NCBI GenBank assembly: GCA_023436805.1
Contig: JAEZHT010000081.1
Location: forward strand, 1-14,607
Direction of reading: 5' to 3'
Source of the DNA: Bacillota bacterium
GTDB taxonomy: Bacteria > Bacillota_I > Bacilli_A > Acholeplasmatales > UBA5453
DNA: 14,607 nt
The notes below the pieces were generated by a model. The model was not told where the DNA came from. It searched no databases and saw nothing but the letters and a program-made list of their open reading frames with translations. Positions 7,459-12,894 of the stretch are shown here, one piece after another. Every line of letters begins with the position of its first letter. Position 1 is the stretch's first letter. The position numbers and the translations under genes are program-made.

Positions 7459-8060
7459 AAAAGCACATCCTTTAAATGGGCTTTCACATCGTCAATGACT
7501 TCTTGCATGGTACGGTCGCCATTGATAACTAGGTAACGATTTGGGTACATCTTAGCAAGCAATAAATACCCTTCACGTACTTTTTGATGGAAATCGAGTT
7601 GTTCCAAATCCAATCGATTGTTTTCTCTGGATTTGATTCTAGCCAATCCGATTTGTGGGTCTGAATTGATGTATACAGTGATATCAGGCATGTGTTCTAA
7701 AGCGAATGTATTGATTTTTAATATCGCATCAAAACTCAACCCTCTGGCGTGACCTTGGTAGGCCAAAGATGAATCGATATAGCGGTCACAAAGCACGACT
7801 TTACCTTTATCCAGCGCGGGAATCACGGTTTCTTCTAAGTGTTGAACACGTGCCGCAGCGAAAAGAAGGGCTTCAGTTCTAGCTCTCATGTGGGTGTTTT
7901 GTTGATCTAAAATGATGGCTCTGATTTTTTCAGCGATGTCTGAACCGCCTGGTTCACGGGTCGCGACACAGTCGATTTGATTTTCTTTGAGCCACTGAAC
8001 TAAGGCTTGGATTAAGGTGGTTTTACCCGAACCTTCTCCGCCTTCAAATGTAATAAACAT
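7446..8060 (-). CDS. tmk: Thymidylate kinase
   Basis: Tmk phosphorylates dTMP to dTDP with ATP, an essential step for dTTP. The 204-residue protein has the P-loop GGEGSGKT (7-14), the substrate motif TREPGGS (about 34-40), CDRYIDSSLAYQG (about 90-102) and an Arg-rich LID, RIKSRENNRLD. Arg in the LID and no Arg in the P-loop match the E. coli-type (type II) enzyme. The ATG at 8060 is preceded by GAGGAGG, starting right at the truA stop; 12 bases separate the two genes. It overlaps holB by 13 bases. tmk-holB is a widely conserved pair, with the B. subtilis yaaQ and yaaR genes missing from between them. Confidence 0.97.
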   Translation of the reverse strand: MFITFEGGEGSGKTTLIQALVQWLKENQIDCVATREPGGSDIAEKIRAIILDQQNTHMRARTEALLFAAARVQHLEETVIPALDKGKVVLCDRYIDSSLAYQGHARGLSFDAILKINTFALEHMPDITVYINSDPQIGLARIKSRENNRLDLEQLDFHQKVREGYLLLAKMYPNRYLVINGDRTMQEVIDDVKAHLKDVLLCRT

Positions 8061-8072
8061 GATAGCCTCCTC

Positions 8073-8795
8073 TTAATACCAAACTTGTTTCAAATATAAG
8101 CCTTCTGGGGCTGCGGTTTTACCAACTTTGGATCGATCTTGGTTTTCTAATATATCATCGATGACGGTGATTGGGAGTTTCCCTCTGCCGATGTCAAGGA
8201 TGGTACCGACCATACTTCGCACCATATATTTTAAAAATCCGTCGGCGACAAATGTAAATATATAATGGGTGTCGGTTTCTTCTAGGGTGGATTCAAATAA
8301 GGTTTTGATGGTTGGCTTATGTTCGACATAGACACCAAACCCTTTGAAATCGTGGGTACCAGCCAACTTTTCAGTTGCTTTTTTCATCAAGTCCACATCG
8401 AGTGGGTATTTGATAAATACTTCATAATATCTTCTAAAGACATTATAGTCTTTCGAAATGATATATACATAACTTTTTTTAACTGCACTAAATCTGGCAT
8501 GGAAATCATCGGTGGTTTTAACGATATCCAAAGCGACGATGTCGTTTGGCAAATAGGTGTTGAGTGCACGTAACCACGCGCTTTCAGACATGCGGTTTTG
8601 GGTATCAAAATGACATACTTGACCTAAGGCATGTACCCCTTTATCGGTTCTACCTGAAGCGACTACTTCTATTGGTTCTTTCGCTATTTTACTTAATGTT
8701 TCTTCAAGTACCGCTTGGATTCCAACCCCGTTTTTTTGACTTTGAAAGCCTTGATAGCCTGAACCATCGTAGGCAATGGTTAACTTATAACGCAT
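8073..8795 (-). CDS. truA: tRNA pseudouridine(38-40) synthase
   Basis: TruA isomerises uridines 38, 39 and 40 in the anticodon stem-loop of many tRNAs. The 240-residue product begins MRYKLTIAYDGSGYQGFQ and carries the catalytic block SGRTDKGVHALGQ with the nucleophilic Asp at residue 51. It also has DFHARFSAVKKSYVYII and, near the C-terminus, FLKYMVRSMVGTILDIGRG, all family hallmarks at the usual length. The start lies 11 bases inside the end of ecfT. ecfT-truA adjacency is common in Firmicutes, where rplM usually follows; here tmk follows instead. Confidence 0.97.
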   Translation of the reverse strand: MRYKLTIAYDGSGYQGFQSQKNGVGIQAVLEETLSKIAKEPIEVVASGRTDKGVHALGQVCHFDTQNRMSESAWLRALNTYLPNDIVALDIVKTTDDFHARFSAVKKSYVYIISKDYNVFRRYYEVFIKYPLDVDLMKKATEKLAGTHDFKGFGVYVEHKPTIKTLFESTLEETDTHYIFTFVADGFLKYMVRSMVGTILDIGRGKLPITVIDDILENQDRSKVGKTAAPEGLYLKQVWY

Positions 8796-9759
8796 ACAAA
8801 ACGCCTGTATTCATCAAGATGACCACTGTGAGTAAACCAATTAAGGTAATGATGGTGAGGATGTCGAGGTATTTGATGGTCATAATGTCGATTTTAGTGC
8901 GTTTTTCACCAATGACATAACCACGGGATTCCATGGCATTCGCCAAGTCTTCAGCACGTTTAAATGAAATGATGAAAATTGGGATCAACAACGAAATCAT
9001 TTGAGAAATCTTCTTCTTTAGTGTTGACTCACTGAACTCCACCCCACGGGAGGCTTGTGCCTTCATAATCTTTTGAGTTTCTTCCAATAGGGTCGGGATA
9101 AATCTTAAAGTGAGTGACAACATCATCGATAATTCAGCTACTGGGAATTTAATCCATTCTAACGGCTTCATGACGGCTTCTAAACCATTGTTTAAATCGG
9201 TCGTCATGGTGGTAAATGTGAGTAGTGATGATAGGATGATGACAACCATAATTCTAAACAATAAGAATCCTGTACGATACAAACCATCGGAATAAATCAT
9301 GAAATCATATGACCAAATTTTCCCGTATGGGAGTAAATATTGAACCAAGAATAAAGAGAATGCCATCAATAAAAACAGCGTAGCGCGGTATTTGAATTGA
9401 CGTTTGTATACATTGTATAAAACGATGATGAGGACAATCGCAGCGATGGATGCGAAACCCAAAGTCATGTCGACATCGAGCAACAAATCGCCGGTGCGAA
9501 TATTGAATATTTGGATGATAAAGGTGAATGTCAATAAGAATAACAATGCCTTCATCCCGCGAATCATTTTAAGAAATGGGATACCGGTGGTTAACACCAT
9601 TAAAATGGTTAAACCCAATAAGATAGACATCAATGTGAATGACGGGATGATGAATGTGATGACCATCGATAACATCAAACTGATGATTTTGACACGAGGG
9701 TCCATTTTATAAATCCATGAATCGCCATGAACATACTGACCAATGGTGATGTTATTCAT
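8785..9759 (-). CDS. ecfT: ECF transporter transmembrane subunit EcfT, enlarged
   Basis: EcfT links the EcfA ATPases to substrate-specific S components in energy-coupling-factor vitamin or metal importers. The 324-residue product starts NITIGQYVHGDSWIYKMDPRVKI, as the family does, and has the two coupling motifs near AQASRG (234-238) and MESRGY (276-281), where Arg contacts the ATPases. Typical EcfT is about 265 residues. The extra length is a segment at about 95-150 containing two added hydrophobic helices (about 99-117 and 126-143) before the DGLYRTGFLLFR helix. The start has AAGGAGG, 6 bases upstream inside ecfA2 (8-base overlap). No S-component gene is present, so substrate is unknown and the module may be shared. 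Confidence 0.93.
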   Translation of the reverse strand: MNNITIGQYVHGDSWIYKMDPRVKIISLMLSMVITFIIPSFTLMSILLGLTILMVLTTGIPFLKMIRGMKALLFLLTFTFIIQIFNIRTGDLLLDVDMTLGFASIAAIVLIIVLYNVYKRQFKYRATLFLLMAFSLFLVQYLLPYGKIWSYDFMIYSDGLYRTGFLLFRIMVVIILSSLLTFTTMTTDLNNGLEAVMKPLEWIKFPVAELSMMLSLTLRFIPTLLEETQKIMKAQASRGVEFSESTLKKKISQMISLLIPIFIISFKRAEDLANAMESRGYVIGEKRTKIDIMTIKYLDILTIITLIGLLTVVILMNTGVLYAL

Positions 9760-10603
9760 GGTGCACCTCCTTCATGTATGAGAGGAGATCTTCTTCTGTA
9801 AATACTTGTTTAAATGGGTACCCCAATGTTTTCGATAGGTATTCCATCATGCGGTAAGCTTGAGGTTTGGCTAAGTGTAGTTTTTCGAATTCATCGGATA
9901 TAAACAACAGTTCTCTCGTGCCATCAAACTTGATTTTACCTTTGTCCATCACCAAAATACGTTTGGCATAACGGGCAACGATGTCCATATCGTGGGTAAT
10001 GAGGACAATGGTTTTACCATGTTTGACGTGTAGTTCGTTGAAAAGTGCCATCATTTCATCTGAACCTTTCGGGTCAAGCCCGCGGGTAGGTTCATCTAAA
10101 ACGAGCATTTCTGGCTCCATCGCGAGGATCCCCGCAATCGCAACTCTGCGCATTTGCCCCCCACTGATTCTAAACGGTGATTTTTGGAGAATTTCTTCAT
10201 CGAGTCCAACCAACTCAGCCGCGTGTCTGGCTTTCTCTTCGGCTTCTTTCAATGATAATCCAAAATTCAGTGGTCCAAACATGATGTCTTTTAAGATGGT
10301 TTCTTCAAACAACTGGTATTCAGGGAATTGGAAAACAAGCCCTACTTTTTTACGGATTGGACCTATCTTGGTTTTTTTGTCTTGAATTGGGATGGTGTGT
10401 TCATAAATTTGAACGGTCCCACGGGTTGGTTTTAATAACGCATTCATGTGTTGAACGAGGGTGGTTTTTCCACTGCCTGTTTGTCCACATATCGCGACAA
10501 ATTCGCCATCTTGAATGGCTAAACTGATTTGATTGATGGCTTCGTAAGTCTCATTCTTAACGCCACGATAAAAATAACTTACTTGGTTAAACTGTATGCC
10601 CAT
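9752..10603 (-). CDS. ecfA2: ECF transporter ATP-binding protein EcfA2
   Basis: This is one of the two ABC ATPases that power the ECF module. The 283-residue protein has Walker A GQTGSGKT (40-47), Q-loop FQFPE with Q92, ABC signature SGGQMRR (147-153), Walker B MLVLDEPT with the catalytic Glu171, and the switch His204 (THD). The FQFPEYQLFEET stretch is typical of EcfA2 rather than EcfA1, which has FQNPDNQ. A C-terminal extension follows after about residue 230. The ATG at 10603 overlaps the end of ecfA1 by 25 bases and has AAAGG upstream. It should heterodimerise with EcfA1. Confidence 0.96.
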   Translation of the reverse strand: MGIQFNQVSYFYRGVKNETYEAINQISLAIQDGEFVAICGQTGSGKTTLVQHMNALLKPTRGTVQIYEHTIPIQDKKTKIGPIRKKVGLVFQFPEYQLFEETILKDIMFGPLNFGLSLKEAEEKARHAAELVGLDEEILQKSPFRISGGQMRRVAIAGILAMEPEMLVLDEPTRGLDPKGSDEMMALFNELHVKHGKTIVLITHDMDIVARYAKRILVMDKGKIKFDGTRELLFISDEFEKLHLAKPQAYRMMEYLSKTLGYPFKQVFTEEDLLSYMKEVHHE

Positions 10604-11394
10604 AGTGCCTTTACCAATGCTTCGTCTTTCTTCAATGTTTCGTCTTTGTTCACTTGGTCAAACACACGCATACCAAATGGGATATTGAGGTCGGTTTTTT
10701 CTAAGATGTCTTTGTGGCTGAAGACATCGTCAGGGGTACCGGATAGGACTACTTTGCCTTTATTTAGCACAATCATTTGGTCTGCTCGCTTCGCAAACTC
10801 TAAATCATGTGTGATTGTAATGATGGTTTTCTTGAATTCTTTATTGAGTTTCACGATGAATTCTGTGATATCTCTAACCCCTTCTGGGTCCAACATCGAG
10901 GTTGCTTCATCAAAAATCATAATATCTTGGTTCATCGCAAGCGCACCTGCAATGGCAACCCTTTGTTTTTGACCGCCAGACAACTGATGAGGTTCTTTGT
11001 TTAAATAGTCTTTCATCCCGACAATATTGACATATTCATCGACCAAATCGACCATTTTAGGTTGTGGTACACATTGATTTTCTAACCCAAAAGCGATGTC
11101 GTGCTTAACGGTAACGCCGACAAATTGGTTGTCTGGATTTTGAAACACGATCCCAACTTTTTTACGGATGTCTTGGACTGTTTTCTCATTCATTTCGATG
11201 CCATCAATTAGAATCGTACCGGCATCGGCTTTTAATAGTCCAATGAGTAATTTAGCCAAAGTACTTTTCCCAGAGCCGTTGTGTCCAACGACACAAACCC
11301 AAGACCCTTCTTCAATTTCAAAAGAAAGATTTTGGATGGCTTCATCTTTATTGTTATATGAAAATTTGAGGTTTTCCACCTTAATTTTAGTCAT
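10579..11394 (-). CDS. ecfA1: ECF transporter ATP-binding protein EcfA1
   Basis: This is the partner ATPase of EcfA2 on the cytoplasmic face of EcfT. The 271-residue product has Walker A GHNGSGKST (37-45), Q-loop VFQNPDNQFVG with Q85, signature LSGGQKQR (138-145), Walker B IMIFDEATSMLDP with Asp162-Glu163, and an ITHD switch. The Walker B DEAT instead of DEPT is normal for EcfA1. It is the first gene of the long minus-strand run, with an extended -10 promoter upstream and TAGGTGA as ribosome-binding site. In Bacillus this gene follows rplQ; here the upstream neighbour is the divergent trxA. Confidence 0.96.
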   Translation of the reverse strand: MTKIKVENLKFSYNNKDEAIQNLSFEIEEGSWVCVVGHNGSGKSTLAKLLIGLLKADAGTILIDGIEMNEKTVQDIRKKVGIVFQNPDNQFVGVTVKHDIAFGLENQCVPQPKMVDLVDEYVNIVGMKDYLNKEPHQLSGGQKQRVAIAGALAMNQDIMIFDEATSMLDPEGVRDITEFIVKLNKEFKKTIITITHDLEFAKRADQMIVLNKGKVVLSGTPDDVFSHKDILEKTDLNIPFGMRVFDQVNKDETLKKDEALVKALWAYSLTK

Positions 11395-11402
11395 TTAATC
11401 AC

Positions 11403-11453
11403 CTACTAGAGTTCTTATCTATTATAACATAATAATTGTTGCAAACTACTAGA
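11403..11453. repeat. Pair of direct repeats in the divergent ecfA1/trxA promoter region
   Basis: CTACTAGA occurs at 11403-11410 and again at 11446-11453. Aligning 18 bases from each start gives 14 matches, including a shared TTCT. One copy lies in the ecfA1 leader next to its ribosome-binding site. The other lies upstream of the ecfA1 -10 and overlaps the putative trxA -35. They could be binding sites for a regulator of either unit, but two short A+T-rich repeats may also be chance. Confidence 0.35.
11421..11429 (-). promoter_or_regulatory. Extended -10 promoter for ecfA1 and the long operon
   Basis: TGTTATAAT at 11429-11421 is an extended -10 (TGn plus a perfect TATAAT). No good -35 is found at 16-18 bases upstream, as is usual for extended -10 promoters. 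Transcription would begin near 11414, giving a leader of about 20 bases before the ATG at 11394. Confidence 0.7.
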
Positions 11454-11478
11454 TTTCTCTTCACCGAATAGGTATAAT
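11450..11478 (+). promoter_or_regulatory. Promoter for trxA-trxB
   Basis: A perfect -10 TATAAT (11473-11478) is preceded at 17 bases by a weak -35, TAGATT (11450-11455, 3 of 6). The start should be near 11485, about 29 bases before the trxA ATG. AGGAGG at 11499-11504 is the ribosome-binding site. Confidence 0.65.
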
Positions 11479-11513
11479 ACTAACTGTTATTTCTATATAG
11501 GAGGAATCAGAAT

Positions 11514-11825
11514 ATGGCTATAGCTATTACAAAAGAAAATTTCAAGGATGTTGTTTTGGAATCCAATCAACCTGTTTTGGTGGATTTCTGGGCAGCATGG
11601 TGCCGTCCTTGCCAAATGTTAGGACCCATCGTTGAATCTTTATCCGAAGAAGTTAAAGGTTTAGCAGTGGTTGGAAAAGTGAATGTTGACGAACAATCCG
11701 AATTAGCAAACCAATTTAGAATCATGTCCATCCCTACCGTATTGGTATTCAAGGGTGGAAAAGTCGTAAACAGCATCATTGGTGTACGTTCTAAAGAAGA
11801 ACTCAGAAAAGCCCTAGGCGTTTAA
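11514..11825 (+). CDS. trxA: Thioredoxin with WCRPC active site
   Basis: Thioredoxin is a cytosolic disulfide reductant for ribonucleotide reductase, peroxiredoxins and other targets. The 103-residue single-domain protein has VDFWAAWCRPCQMLGPI, with Cys30 and Cys33, the cis-proline segment MSIPT (Pro74), and the C-terminal GGKVVNSIIG strand. The active site is C-R-P-C where most thioredoxins have C-G-P-C; a residue change there usually shifts redox potential. There is no signal peptide. AGGAGG lies 9 bases before the ATG. trxB follows after 1 base, so the two are an operon and probable redox partners. Confidence 0.96.
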   Translation: MAIAITKENFKDVVLESNQPVLVDFWAAWCRPCQMLGPIVESLSEEVKGLAVVGKVNVDEQSELANQFRIMSIPTVLVFKGGKVVNSIIGVRSKEELRKALGV

Positions 11826-11826
11826 G

Positions 11827-12675
11827 ATGTTTGATACAATCATCATCGGTAAAGGTCCTTCAGGGATCTCAGCCGCGATTTACCTCAAGCGTTCTAACAA
11901 GAACGTTTTAGTCATTGGTAAAGACAATGGATCGCTGTATGATGGCGTCATCATTGACAATTACTATGGATTTCCTGGGGGAATTACTGGCACTGAGCTC
12001 ATTGAGCGCGGGGTAAAACAAGCCAATGAATTGGGCATCGAAGTTTTACAAGATGAAGTCATCGCAATTGACAAATTTGAACATTTTACAGTCACCACTA
12101 AAAACGGTGTCTATGAAGGCAAAACCGTATTGCTCGCTACTGGAAAACCAAGAACCACACTCAGAATTAAAGGGTTCCAAAAATACCGTGGTAAAGGCAT
12201 CAGCTTTTGTGTGACCTGTGATGGGTTCTTCTTCAGAAAGAAAAAACTTGCACTGGTTGGTTATAACGAATACATGTTACATGAACTCAAAGACATGGAA
12301 TTTCTTACCGAAGATATCCAAATCTTCACCAATGGTAACGCCCTAACTGTGGATGTAGACTACCCAGTCATTCATGATGTGATCACAGAAATCACCGGTG
12401 ATGAAGATAAAGCCACCACCATCGTAACTGCCAATGGCGAGTATGATGTGGATGGGATATTCATCGCACTTGGTTCACCAGGGGCTGTCGAATTCGCAAC
12501 CAGAATTGGTGCGATTGTCGAAAACACAAACATCGTTGTCGATGACAATTTCATGACCAACATCGAAGGGTTATACGCTGCAGGCGATACCGTTGGTGGG
12601 GTATTACAAGTTGCGAAAGCAGCGGCAGATGGTATGCATGCAGCCATCGCCATCAAAAAACAACTAAAAAAATAA
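11827..12675 (+). CDS. Thioredoxin reductase-like flavoprotein lacking NADPH motifs
   Basis: The product is a 282-residue low-molecular-weight TrxR-type flavoprotein. The N-terminal FAD fold has GKGPSG (8-13, GxGxxG), LATG (103-106) and the C-terminal FAD block LYAAGDTVGG with QVAKAAADGMHAA. The redox site is CVTC (128-131), where CATC is usual. In ordinary TrxR this is followed by a GGGxSA NADPH-binding turn and an HRRxxxRA motif. Here the equivalents read GYNEYM (145-150) and IFTNG (166-170), and the protein is some 30 residues short. It therefore probably does not use NADPH, as in the ferredoxin-dependent (FFTR) and DTR types; this is inferred. The gene lies 1 base after trxA with a weak ribosome-binding site, so TrxA is the likely partner. 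It would commonly be annotated trxB. Confidence 0.88.
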   Translation: MFDTIIIGKGPSGISAAIYLKRSNKNVLVIGKDNGSLYDGVIIDNYYGFPGGITGTELIERGVKQANELGIEVLQDEVIAIDKFEHFTVTTKNGVYEGKTVLLATGKPRTTLRIKGFQKYRGKGISFCVTCDGFFFRKKKLALVGYNEYMLHELKDMEFLTEDIQIFTNGNALTVDVDYPVIHDVITEITGDEDKATTIVTANGEYDVDGIFIALGSPGAVEFATRIGAIVENTNIVVDDNFMTNIEGLYAAGDTVGGVLQVAKAAADGMHAAIAIKKQLKK

Positions 12676-12709
12676 CGATAGAAATCAACCGATCTCTATC
12701 GTTTTTTTT
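12674..12709. terminator. Bidirectional terminator between trxB and the small minus-strand gene
   Basis: AACGATAGA (12674-12682) pairs perfectly with TCTATCGTT (12695-12703) around a 12-base loop. On the plus strand it is followed by a run of eight T (12702-12709). On the minus strand the stem is followed by ATTTTTTT. It starts within the trxB stop codon and reaches the TAA of the convergent small gene (12710-12708), so it should end both transcripts. Confidence 0.9.
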
Positions 12710-12890
12710 ACATTTCTTTTAGTTTTTCTTCTAAAATCGCTTTGGTTAATTTGAAGGCTTTAAGTCTTCTAGTAAGTGTCGTGTGCGGTCCTGTACCAGG
12801 TACCAAATTTGGTAAAGTCTTCTCGCTTTTTTTTATGAGAGATTCCATCGCCTGAATGCCTTCAAGCAGTTCTTCTTTGGTGTAGGTCAT
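12708..12890 (-). CDS. Small conserved-looking protein of unknown function (60 residues)
   Basis: The product is a 60-residue, largely helical, charged protein, MTYTKEELLEGIQAMESLIK at the N-terminus, then LVPGTGPHTTLTRRLKAFKL. From memory, small proteins of Firmicutes carry a similar GTxxHTxLxxRxKA stretch, so this is likely a real gene; I know of no function. The frame is open to an ATG at 12926, but the ATG at 12890 is preferred: it follows the GH20 stop by 4 bases, has GGAAAG about 10 bases upstream, and the extra residues would overlap GH20. It probably ends the GH20 transcript and is followed by the shared terminator. Confidence 0.7.
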   Translation of the reverse strand: MTYTKEELLEGIQAMESLIKKSEKTLPNLVPGTGPHTTLTRRLKAFKLTKAILEEKLKEM

Positions 12891-12894
12891 CGTT

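Noticed and set aside
8564..8920. Plus-strand 118-codon frame across the truA/ecfT junction
   Set aside because: It is antisense to two clear genes, has no ribosome-binding site, and its hydrophobic or basic composition follows from complementing those genes.
9981..10385. Plus-strand 134-codon frame antisense to ecfA2
   Set aside because: It is a mirror of the ecfA2 coding region with no independent evidence.
10529..10972. Plus-strand 147-codon frame antisense to ecfA1 and ecfA2
   Set aside because: It is a shadow of conserved ABC ATPase coding sequence, is Ser-rich as expected for antisense of such genes, and has no start signals.
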